Positions 55,141-64,000 of a stretch of 64,000 nucleotides of DNA are shown piece after piece. Position 1 is the stretch's first letter, and each line of letters starts with the position of its first letter. The stretch is from Girardinichthys multiradiatus (taxonomy: Eukaryota > Chordata > Actinopteri > Cyprinodontiformes > Goodeidae). The translations under genes were made by a program, and so were the position numbers. The stretch covers positions 51,390,873 through 51,454,872 of the forward strand of contig NC_061815.1 of assembly GCF_021462225.1 (NCBI RefSeq), in the 5' to 3' direction. The notes below the pieces were generated by a model. It was not told the origin of the DNA and did no database searches. It worked only from the letters and a program-made list of their open reading frames with translations.

Positions 55141-57212
55141 CCTCAGAAATGTCAACACTCAATCAGACTGTAATTGAATTTCTGCAGCAGTCTGACGTTT
55201 TTCCTCTTAAAGCGGGTCCATTAAAACATTCTTTAGTTGGGAAACATACACCGGCTCTTTTCTTACTGGTCCTAATATTTCTAACATCTGTCCGGACGGA
55301 GCAAGAACAGGAGGGAGGGAGCAAGGAGGTGTTGGGCCGAACATGCTTACATCCCGGCTCTCGACAATCATGTGTCATTACCGCTCCAACTCTTCTTCTA
55401 TCCTCTCATTATGGTGCCATGGCAGGAACAGCTGCTGTTTAACAGTTCGGATCCAACACAAGCAGCTAGAACAATGTGTGATGCTTCTGCGGGGTTTGGA
55501 ACAGAACTGGCTGGTTCTGCCAGATAAAGAGAAGTTTTCTCTTTTTATTTGAACATCTGTCAAGCTGACAATGAAACATCAATTTTGGCCTTTAAAGGCC
55601 CAGTGCGAGACAATTACTGCCATCTAGTGGATGAGCTGAGGACAGCAACCATCTGACCAGGATGAACTGATCAAATGTCACGGAAGAAAACTTGATTTCA
55701 GTTCAGTTTGTCTCACCTTTTTCTTTGTTTTCTTGATTGACAAAGAAGATTAAAAAATAAATATGAAAAAAATGAAAATAGATAAACAATAAATGATGAA
55801 CATAAAACACATGAATAAATTCTTTATAGTCTTTGTATGTTTCTTCTGCTGCTCTGCTGCCAGTTGTTATCGCTGCATGTTAATCATCACAGAAACATGT
55901 TTATTGGTGGCTTTAATGCAGTGCTGCATCATCATTTGATTTTCATAAAGTTTCATTATATTTATGCTAACTGTAAAGCCTTTCAATTTTCAAGTTTTAT
56001 TTTTCTGCATACCGATATGTTCACAATAATCATTCACTTGTTCTTTTAAGCTTATAATTATATTATTTGATGTACTTTTATTTTGTATTTTATGTAGTCT
56101 TATTGTACTTTGTTATTTATTTACTTTTTATTTTATTTATGTTACTTTACTCTTATTTATCTTATTTTTTATATTTTAACTAGAGGTTTACGTTATTTAT
56201 TGCTGTATAATTTATTGAACTTATTTTATTTTATTAAATGTTTTTGTTGTTTTGTTCAACTTGCCACAGTTGTGCTTCAACACAGTTTAATTCTGATCTG
56301 TAAGAACAAACCCACCTGCTGGGTCCTGTTGTCATTAAACTGGACACTGCAGTACTTTGGTTCTGACAAGAAGGAAACCAGCTGAGATTGGTCTCTGTGG
56401 AAGTTCTACTGAAAAATGACTAATTTCCTTCATCACTGGTTGTTTGTCCAGTTTGGATCAGCCTAGGTTCAGAACCGGCTGCAGCGGGTCGAATCATATC
56501 AGAAACGATCTGTGCAGAGAGAAACAAATAGTGAAAACTGGATTTCATCAGATCGAATCGATGGTGCTTTCTGCAGGTTTGTATTTAGATGTTTCCCTGC
56601 AGACTCCACATTTTTCCAATATGAACACATCACAGACGTTCAGCTGGATTTTCAAACTCACATGGAAAACATAAATCTGTTTGGGCGTGTCCTTCCAGCA
56701 CTGTGAGAAACTCTGCAGAGCTCAAACCTTTGTCCAACAGTTGAACAGTTTGGGTTGAATCCCGCTGATGTTTGGGTATTTTGTCCTGAGAAGGTAACTG
56801 CTGGAAGGTGGTCAGAAGCTAACCAGAACATTCTAGAGTGAGTGCAAGTATCCATGAGAATAATGGAGCAGATGCAGGCAAACAGAGGCAGATAGAACAT
56901 CAGGAACATAATTTTAGTCACTCAGATCATCTCCTTGACATCTACTGGTCTTCAGTTTGGTTTTCACCAGTTGTTTGGTTAGCTTTGGGCTTTAAAAACC
57001 ACCGGGTCCAGGTTCAGGACTGAGTTTCTGCCTCAAGCAGAGGAGGTCCTGAGTGATGGCAGATTGGAGCATGGATTGATGTGTGAGAGATACAAACATT
57101 ATTGGAGTCAGATTACAAAGAAATATGCTTTTTTATTGTTTTTATTGTTTTAACTGTTCATATGTCCCCTATCTCCGTATTGTCTTTGGTTGGATGTTTC
57201 ATCTAAATTGTT
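55141..57212. other. unassigned DNA, partly very AT-rich
   Basis: 55740-56240 is T/A-rich low-complexity sequence (TTTATTTTATTTATG-type runs), whose open frames are composition artefacts. A CTCF-like motif lies at 55617-55630. No gene recognised. Confidence 0.45.
55617..55630 (-). promoter_or_regulatory. CTCF-like motif
   Basis: Minus strand CCACTAGATGGCAG matches the vertebrate CTCF core. It lies in non-repetitive DNA. Binding is not shown. Confidence 0.4.
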
Positions 57213-57420
57213 CACTTTGCATAGCGCTAATAGTCACGAGATGGCATTGAATGCCCCACATGTTAACAAGTTCCTTGAATGTGGTCTGGTTTTTCTTTTT
57301 GAAAAAAGACAAGTCCAGTTGTCATCTATGACTGATAGCTGCAACAGATGGATCAGAGCTTCATCTGCAGGAATGAGTATGTTCAATGCCATCTCGTGAC
57401 TATTAGCGCTATGCAAAGTG
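57213..57420. mobile_element. 208-bp element with perfect 39-bp inverted arms (MITE-like)
   Basis: Arms 57213-57251 and 57382-57420 are perfect reverse complements over 39 bp (tip CACTTTGCATAGCGCTAATA), separated by 130 bp. Because the arms are inverted, frames on both strands read the same LHSANSHEMALN peptide. The flanks share only TT, so no longer target duplication identifies a superfamily. It could be a young MITE or a single inverted duplication. Confidence 0.8.
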
Positions 57421-59454
57421 TTCCTCTGGTCGGTGAAGAAGAAGTTGAGCTGGAAGGTGAAGATCTGGATCACTATCTGTGCTCCAACCCTCACTGAGAT
57501 GTGGATCCAGACTGAAAAAAACAGGGTCTGTATTCCCAAATAATCCTAAAACTAAAGGTAGCTCTTAGTGACGTGATTCTAAGAAAAAATCTTAGAATTC
57601 CTCGAATTTTAAGATTTTTCTTCAGTAAGATAAAAGTTATTCATGAAGAATCTTTGGCATTCAGAGAGCTTCTAACTTGAGCAAGGGTGTAACTTTGGCT
57701 CTAGCATTGGGGGGTTAAGTTCTCTGCCTAGGTGTTTATTTATTGAATCATTTACTTTTGTAAAAGGAGTCAGGCTAATTTTGTGTTGCTGTTTTAGAAA
57801 TTTATTCTAATGCTTTTACTGTGATTTACTTTCCTGTTTTCTTTCTATTTATTCTGCAGTTTTTCTGTTCCACATCACTTCAGCAATTAATAAAAGGCTT
57901 ACTTTTACTTCATCTTTTTTCTAACAGAACCAAATATTTAACATTTTTAGAGCACCTTCATATTCATGAATGCTGCATTGTGGTGTTTCAAAAGCTTCAC
58001 AATAATTTGATTTGGTTTTAATTTTTTGTTAGTAGTTTAAGTGAAAGAAGAAGATTTCCAGTTTATAACTGATGAAAAAACATTTGGCTGAAGCAGATAA
58101 TGACACATTTTGTGATATTTAGAAAACCTTTCTGCTCAGTCTGTCGGACTAAAGTTGTTCTTAAACTCAGAGAAACTATGTTTACTGCGGCTCAATAAAT
58201 GTGCTTCTTTTCTTTTTTACTTTCTCTCCCACATCTGAGGCTCCATAGTCATAATTTCTAACATTTCTAAAAAGAAAACTGCTATAAAATTGATTTTCTT
58301 AGATTTTAATGGAATGGTAACCCCCTAAAAACACATTTATTTATTTTAATTACGCTGTGAGCTATCCCAACATTTCATTAAAATATGTTCCTCCTTTCAT
58401 GAACCTTTTGACTAAAGATCAGATATTTTTCACATCATGATGCAGATCCAGCTGGAAGCTCACAGAGAGGCTTCTACTGTTTCAGGTCATTTAACTTCAC
58501 CTGTAGCTCAGGTGAAAGTCCCTCTCATGACCCTGATGATACTCATTAGTGAACCTCCACCTCATGTCTTGCTGGGTGAATCAGTGATTAGTGCTCGCTT
58601 CCAATTAGCCCATTCTGAGCCAGCTCTCAGGTTTAAGGCTAACTTCAGTCTGGGTCAAGCCGCTCTGCTTCCACCTGTTCCTGGACAAACACCCCCCAGG
58701 TTCCCACTCTGTGGTTGGCTCCACAGCTGCTCTGAGATGAGTTGTCTCCCCTACTGTAGCCCTGTTTGATGCATTCAGTGTAACTTTTCGGGTGATTAAT
58801 GAGGCAGGCCGACGATCCTGGACTGAACAGCCGTTCTGGACTTGTCCAGAACAGACAAATTGCCAGTCCGCCTCAGCCTGTGTGCGTAGTTGTGCAGTCG
58901 CGGTGCAGCGTGTGCTCAAATAACTGCTTTTTGTCTTCGTTTCCTTTAGACTCATTGTCAGGTTTGGTAGAACGGGCAGTAATTATATGGAACACAACAG
59001 AAAGAAATCTGATTGTTTTTAATAAAAATGGGAACTCTGTCATGTTAGGGCTTAATGCATCTTTTGAACAGACATGAACTCCTAAATGTCTTCTTTCATG
59101 AGATTTGGGGCTGTTCTAAAACATCTGGAGCTTCAGCCCCAGATGTCCAGGTGGCAGGTCTAACAAAGCACCTGAGTACCACTGTGTTACGGAGCTAGTC
59201 TAAATGAATCGCCATTCAGTGTCTGCATGTACAGGCGTGTGTGAGCAGCATAGAAAACAAATCATCAGCTAACTTAACAATACATATATAATTACCTCAT
59301 TTTGATTTTTGCTCTTTTTACAAGGTGGTGTTGTCAATCATCAGTGAAAAATCCTTTTCTGTCCACTTTTTTGAGAGTACAACAACCACTCTCACCTGTC
59401 ACTCATTCAAAAGTACAGCAAACAGCGAATGCTTGGTGGAGAAAGCAGGCTGGG
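57421..59454. other. unassigned non-coding DNA
   Basis: No gene or repeat family recognised. The frames at 58437-58955 on both strands overlap and lack domains. 58540-58650 has some conserved-block character. Confidence 0.4.
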
Positions 59455-59747
59455 TGTGTTGGGACCCACAGCCATGGATTGTGACATTAAAATCCGGTAC
59501 AGACTTTTCTGGAACTTTCAAAATAAATTGCATTTAACCGACTTCCAGCAGCTGAGGAAGGGTGGGGGGGGGGTTAACAGCGGACTTCCCATGAAAACCC
59601 CCACCTTCCCAAGGAACCGATCTCTTCCACGACGGTGACAACCGGGACAGGAGAGGCCCAGCGCGCTAATGTCTTTTTGCTGGCAAACAGACATAACTCT
59701 TCAACTGTATCCAAGGGTGTCATAAGATCACGTGATCACATGCAAAA
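59455..59747 (+). mobile_element. repeat B, copy split by a LINE
   Basis: Starts TGTGTTGGGACCCACAGCC and follows the 8135 copy through GCGCGCTAATGTCTTTTTGC to GATCACATGCAAAAC. Here the LINE begins. The expected continuation of the repeat (compare GAGTGAATCATTGTTTGTG at 8457-8477) reappears after the LINE tail as GAATGAATCACTATGTGTG at 61566-61584. Confidence 0.65.
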
Positions 59748-60019
59748 CTTGGTTCGAGGACTGCCTCTGCTGGACAGGCATGGTAAGGCGTATTCGTCAC
59801 TTCCTGTTTTCACTGTTGCACTTGGTGGATTGTTTGGTGTGTGAAGCTCTCTCGCTTGATCTGATTTCTCTCTACTGTGATATCTCTTACTTGTTCTAAT
59901 ACATAAGCACGTTAAAACCCATACTTTCTGTTGCTGCTTTTAACGTTTGGGGACTCTCCGTGTTTTACACGGTTTTTCTAGTAGTGATAAGGGGTCGCTA
60001 GCTTAGCTTTAGCTCCACC

Positions 60020-60664
60020 ATGGCTACCCGTTCTACTGTTTCTCTCTCTGAGTCTTCTCCTCTCTCCTGCTCTCTGTGTCAGATGTTCAGTTACTCCTCT
60101 GCCTCCATTAGTGATAATGGTACGTGTAATAAAATGTAGCATTTTTGTAGCTTTGGAGGCGAGGGTGTCGGAATTGGAGGCCCGGCTCCGCGCTGTTGAA
60201 AAACCAGCAGATAGTCAAGGCCCCTTAGCCAGCGTGGAGCCACCGAGGGTAGCTCCCCGTAGCAGTCCTCCAGCAGAGCCCGCGCAGTCGGGGCCTCAGG
60301 GCGGCTGGGTGACGGTACGTAGAAAGCATAGTCCTAGATCCCAGCCCACAGGTCACCACCAACCCGTCTGCGTTTCTAACAGATTTTCCCCGCTCAGTGA
60401 CACACCTGCTGAGAAGCCAACTCTGGTAATTGGCAGCTCCATAGTCAGAAACGTGGCACTAGAGACACCAGCGACCATAGTCAAATATCTGCCAGGGGCC
60501 AGAACGGGCGACATCAAATCCTACCTGTAGGCTACATTGATAATTGCCGAACATTTTGGGGAAAACCTGGTCTGATCCGGAGAGACGGCATCCATCCCAC
60601 TTTGGATGGAGCAGCTCTTCTTTCTAGGAATCTGGCCGAATTTATTAGTTCTCCAGAACTCTGA
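60020..60664 (+). pseudogene. LINE ORF1 with coiled coil and esterase (SGNH)-type domain, broken
   Basis: The ATG at 60020 opens a Ser-rich start with a CSLCQMF motif. This frame stops at about 60137, and the protein continues in another frame (60111-60530): [17 protein letters not shown] forms a short coiled coil, then a Pro-rich linker, then a PHD-like-free basic stretch, and [16 protein letters not shown] carries the putative nucleophile serine of a GDS-type esterase. A second frameshift or deletion near 60532 removes the centre of the esterase. Its end, RRDGIHPTLDGAALLSRNLA with the paired Asp and His, follows up to TGA 60664. ORF1 esterases are known in CR1-group LINEs, where the protein binds RNA or particles. 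This copy is inactive. Confidence 0.8.
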
Positions 60665-60846
60665 CAACCCAGGGTTCAGACCAGGAAGCAGGGTTGTAGT
60701 TTAACACTCCTCTCTGCAGCTTCTGTACTGTTACCCACCCATTACCCTATTAAGACAGTCTTGCCCACGGCCAAAATTGAATAGATAATCTAAAATGAAG
60801 AAATCAGGAAAATCTCATAAAAATAAACACAACTGCAAAGTTTTAG

Positions 60847-60912
60847 TCAGACACCCTGTCTACTTTTAAGGCTACGCTTAAAACTTTCCTTTTTGATAAA
60901 GGTTATAGTTAG
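60847..60912 (+). pseudogene. last codons of LINE ORF2
   Basis: Frame reading SDTLSTFKATLKTFLFDKGY then S and stop. It matches the end of the ORF2 fragment at 25664-25990 (minus). Confidence 0.85.
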
Positions 60913-61580
60913 AGTGGCTTTGGTTGTCCTGAGCTATCTCTGTAGTTATGCTGCTATAGGCTTAGGCTGCTGGAGGACATAATGACCATAATGACCTCTC
61001 TTTCAGACTCTAACCTTGAAAACTGGCTCAGAGTTTATCTGTTCTTTCTTTCTAGATGAAACGACTAAAGGAGCTACATCCATTAACATTTACTTTTCCT
61101 TCCCATAGAAAGTACTCCTGGATCAGTGCTTCTTTGTTCTCTTTGTGTCTCTGCTCTGTTCTCTCAAACTCCCAGTCGGTCGTGGCAGATGGCCGCTCAC
61201 ACTGAGCCTGGTTCTGGTTCTGCTGGAGGTTTCTTCCTGTTAAAAGGGAGTTTTTCCTCTCCACTGTCGCTACATGCATGCTCAGTATGAGGGATTGCTG
61301 CAAAGTCAACACCAGTGACTGTCCACTGTCTCTACATGCTCATCCAGGAGGAGTGAATGCTGCAAGTCACTGACTGGATGTAATCTGCTGGGTTTCCTTA
61401 GATAGAAAAACTTTTTATCCAATTTGAATAAAAAGCTAACTCTGACTGAACTGTTCAATGGTTACGATTAATTAGAATGGATGAACCTGACTGTTGTGAA
61501 GAACCTTGAGACGACATGTGTTGTGAATTGGCGCTATATAAATAAACTGAATTGAAGTCATGTACGAATGAATCACTATG

Positions 61581-61945
61581 TGTGTTGGGACCCACAGCCA
61601 TGGAAACAACATTTAAACTCCGGTACAAACTTTTCTGGAACTTTCAAAATAAATTGCATTTAACTGACTTCAAGTAACTGAGGAAAGGGGGGTAGCAGCG
61701 GACTTCCCATGATGCCACTGGCTGTATAAAAGGACCCCCTTTCCAACGGTCCGACCTCTTTTCACTGCTCCTCTGCGGTACCAGGATAGGGGAGGCCCAG
61801 CGCGCTGATGTCTCTTTGCTGGTAAAAAGACATAAACTCTTCAACTGGATTCAAGGGTGTCATAAGATCATGCGATCATATGCACAAGATAAGTAGAAAT
61901 CAATCACTGTCTGCGTATCCGGTGATTTTTATTCATGAACAGGGT
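61581..61945 (+). mobile_element. repeat B, third copy with the 5' start
   Basis: Starts TGTGTTGGGACCCACAGCC, contains the TATA-type GGCTGTATAAAAGGACC near 61722 and GCGCGCTGATGTCTCTTTGC, and stays similar to the 8135 copy until about ACAGGGTAAT (61940). It directly follows the 61566-61580 remnant of the previous copy, so the two copies were adjacent before the LINE arrived. Confidence 0.62.
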
Positions 61946-63719
61946 AATCAAGCTTTCAAGCATTGCTTGACTGTTCTCTCTGAGATCTGCAGAAGCGAAC
62001 TGTTTCCAGAGAGTTCCCAGCATGGCGCTGAGTGCAGCAGTTTCCCAAGGAAGGACAATGGAGGCCGCATCACCGTGGTAATGAGCAATTTGGTGGGCCC
62101 GAAAGAGCGGCCGCACCTTCAAACCCCTCCGCAGCTAAGGAGGTTAGCTGTAGCTAACCATTGTTCACCATGGATGCTTTCTTCAAACTTTGTTGTCGCC
62201 CGGACAACTCCTCCTCCACACAGTTCATGAGGTTACGGTTTGGGCAGAACAATAATAGAAAGATTTAGATTGAAATGATCTTTAACTGCTAACAGCTAAG
62301 GACACGTGCTTGCTGCTAAATAATATTTACCCAGAAAGGTTGTTAGTTTCAATCCAGTAAATAATATTTTCCTAAACATTATTTTGCAACACTTGATAAC
62401 TAAGTAACATAATTAAGCCCCATTTCTCCAGAAAGATTTGGCTCTTTTCCAAAATATTTCCTTGAATATTTTACAATTTCCTTAATAATATTTTTGTAAT
62501 TATGTATTTAATAATGAGCATGTAAAAAACATGATGCCGTGTGACAATTTAATTTTGCTAAGTTTCATCATCATGATTTAAAGATTTCTGAATCCAGATT
62601 AAATTCTATCATCAGTTATTTCTCACCATTGATTACTGGGAGCACATTGGTTTAATGTTTCTTTTAACAACCAATCACAGCTCTTAGAAGACAGCCTCAC
62701 CCCAGCAACGGGGTCAACCACCCCAGCAACGGGGTCAACCACACCTCCCACTAAGAGGAGTTTCTGTCGTCTCCTCCTCAGTGTTGCTCTCAGCAGAGAT
62801 CTGAACCATCCTGAAGCTGAGACTCCTTGGCTAAGATAGGAGCTCCCTGAGAGACTCTGAGGATCTTTAGGAATACCGGACCATATCCTGAACTCAAGCA
62901 GCTGAAATGTCCTCCTTAGGAAAGCTGGTGTGATGGCCCCTTTTTGCAGGCCTGTTTCTTTGTTTTGTGCTTGCCTTTTGCAGGTCTTGATTAGCTGTGG
63001 CAATCAGCCCAACTGGGAGCACCTGGGAACTCTTCCCAAGACCTAAAAAGCTGCCACAGATATCTTCCATCCAGAGATGGTGGGAGGCTGGTCAACCCTG
63101 GTTCCTGCTAGCACTCCTAGACAACCAAAGGCACACTCTATAATGTTAATTTCATTAAGTAAATAAATTATATGGATCATTTTCTTTGACATGATGTCTC
63201 GCTGGCTTTTTTTCTCAGCCAGTAAGTTGGGTCATGACACTGGGCTCTGACATAAGGAAAGGAGCTTCATCATCCAGGAGGTTCTCAGCAGAGGTGCTGC
63301 TCCTGCCCATAGAGAGGAGCCAGTTGCGGAGGTTCATCTGCTGAACATCTGATTGATGAGGAAGATCCTGGACCCCTCCCTGAGATCTTTTTGGCCAGGG
63401 TACCACTGGTAGGACACAGAGCCAGATCTGAGTAGCATCAAGGCTGAATTAAAGTTTGACTACCTGACCATAAAAGGAAATCTGGGCATAAAAAACATAA
63501 GACATACTGGCACATACAATAATTCAAATATTACTAATATTTAGTCTATTTTATTTTCTATTTATTTTAAAATATTTTATAATTTCACTAGATTAATGTG
63601 ATAATGTCACACAGTAACATTAACAGCAACACAGCATCACCCTGAGGGCAGAACTTCAGCCCTCAGTGGGTCCAAGGAAACACAACAGGTTCTGTAAGTC
63701 CAGCAGAGCTGCCTTAATA
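61946..63719. other. unassigned non-coding DNA
   Basis: A 21-bp unit CACCCCAGCAACGGGGTCAAC occurs twice in tandem at 62698-62739. The 62270-62620 and 63530-63620 parts are AT-rich. No gene recognised. Minus-strand frame 62623-63003 (126 codons) has no domain and reads through the tandem repeat. Confidence 0.45.
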
Positions 63720-63905
63720 GAGCCTGTGGAAAAGGGGCAATATGACTGCTGTCGGACTCAGAGAGAAAGATGATCCAGAGAAGGCTGCAGGCACCAAGAC
63801 AAAGCATCTGGATCAGTACAGGAGAAAGGTGGAAGCCATGGGGCGGTACCAGCGGTACCCTCACCAGGTGTGAGGGTTCGCTGACGCTACCTAGAAAAGA
63901 CATAA
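63720..63905 (+). mobile_element. fragment of the MITE-like family seen at 10.7-11.3 kb
   Basis: AGAGAAAGATGATCCAGAGA, AAGCATCTGGATCAGTACAG, GGAAGCCATGGGGCGG and TGAGGGTTCGCTGACGCTAC match, in order, the centre of the nested element (10928-11065). The termini are not visible before the window ends. Confidence 0.7.
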
Positions 63906-64000
63906 ATTGTTTGGATTGTCTGGTTATCTCTGTTTTTTCATCTTTGGTTCTGATTCTCCGTGGTTCTGGTTAGCTCTGGTTCCGAATTACACTGGTTCTG
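63906..64000. other. window end, nothing recognised
   Basis: T-rich stretch with several TGGTTCTG motifs. Confidence 0.4.

Larger units (their letters stand above)
59748..61556 (+). mobile_element. internally deleted CR1/L2-type LINE
   Basis: The 5' untranslated region (59748-60019) leads to ORF1 (60020-60664), a short ORF1-ORF2 linker and presumed ORF2 start (about 60665-60840), then directly to the last 21 codons of ORF2 (60847-60912). Next is the full 3' untranslated region and the tail CTGAATTGAA near 61556. The ORF2 endonuclease and reverse transcriptase, over 2 kb in the family, are missing. The joint lies at AAGTTTTAGT/CAGACACC. This makes it a non-autonomous derivative that keeps both ends. 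Confidence 0.82.

Noticed and set aside
57190..57539. Two frames on opposite strands sharing LHSANSHEMALN, suggesting a duplicated exon
   Set aside because: The shared peptide is produced by the 39-bp inverted arms of the hairpin element.

Overview
This window looks like nuclear DNA of a teleost fish, probably a percomorph or cyprinodontiform-type genome. The reasons are the CA/GT and tetranucleotide microsatellites, tRNA-headed SINEs, Tc1-like transposons, CR1/L2-type LINE tails ending in AATTG repeats, and a DIRS-like element of the kind common in fish. This assignment is inference from repeat types. I found no complete host gene and no exon I can defend. The window reads as intergenic or deep intronic sequence with candidate conserved non-coding blocks, heavily invaded by mobile elements.

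Layout. 1-9 kb: AT-rich DNA with a paired octamer-motif block, a decayed Tc1-like copy, a (TATC)n microsatellite, a 1.3 kb Tc1-like element with near-identical 127-bp inverted repeats and a broken transposase, then a nest of CR1/L2-type 3' ends, two SINEs and an LTR-like repeat ('repeat B'). 9-14 kb: a second Tc1-like relic split by a MITE-like insertion, plus unique DNA. 14.4-16.8 kb: a truncated DIRS-type element on the minus strand (RNase H-containing pol remnant and tyrosine recombinase) that ends at three telomere-type hexamers. 17-18.5 kb: a second repeat B copy and a strongly C/A-skewed block. 19-27 kb: retroelement tails, a 1.1 kb TA-flanked palindromic-end element inserted inside a LINE tail, LTR-like stretches and a LINE ORF2 C-terminus.

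27.44-36.68 kb holds the most striking structure: about 9.2 kb of a 22-bp minisatellite organised into 110-bp and 242-bp higher-order units and larger duplications (461, 1100 and 2330 bp). It carries seven copies of one 83-bp LINE tail, all at the same place in the unit. 36.7-45 kb is mostly unique DNA with a LINE C-terminus and a second DIRS end. 45.2-47.5 kb is a scrapyard of L1-type, Gypsy-type and CR1-type fragments in both orientations, including a gag split into inverted halves. 48-59 kb is mostly unique, with candidate conserved blocks (notably 51.2-52 kb), a 54-bp minisatellite and a 208-bp hairpin element with perfect 39-bp arms. 59.5-62 kb is an internally deleted CR1/L2-type LINE, still carrying ORF1 with an esterase-type domain, sitting inside repeat B.

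The protein remnants recognised here belong to mobile elements and are frameshifted, truncated or interrupted. They do not form a working pathway. Repeat families were recognised by eye, so family names are approximate and edges are usually good to tens of bases, except where inverted repeats or target duplications fix them.
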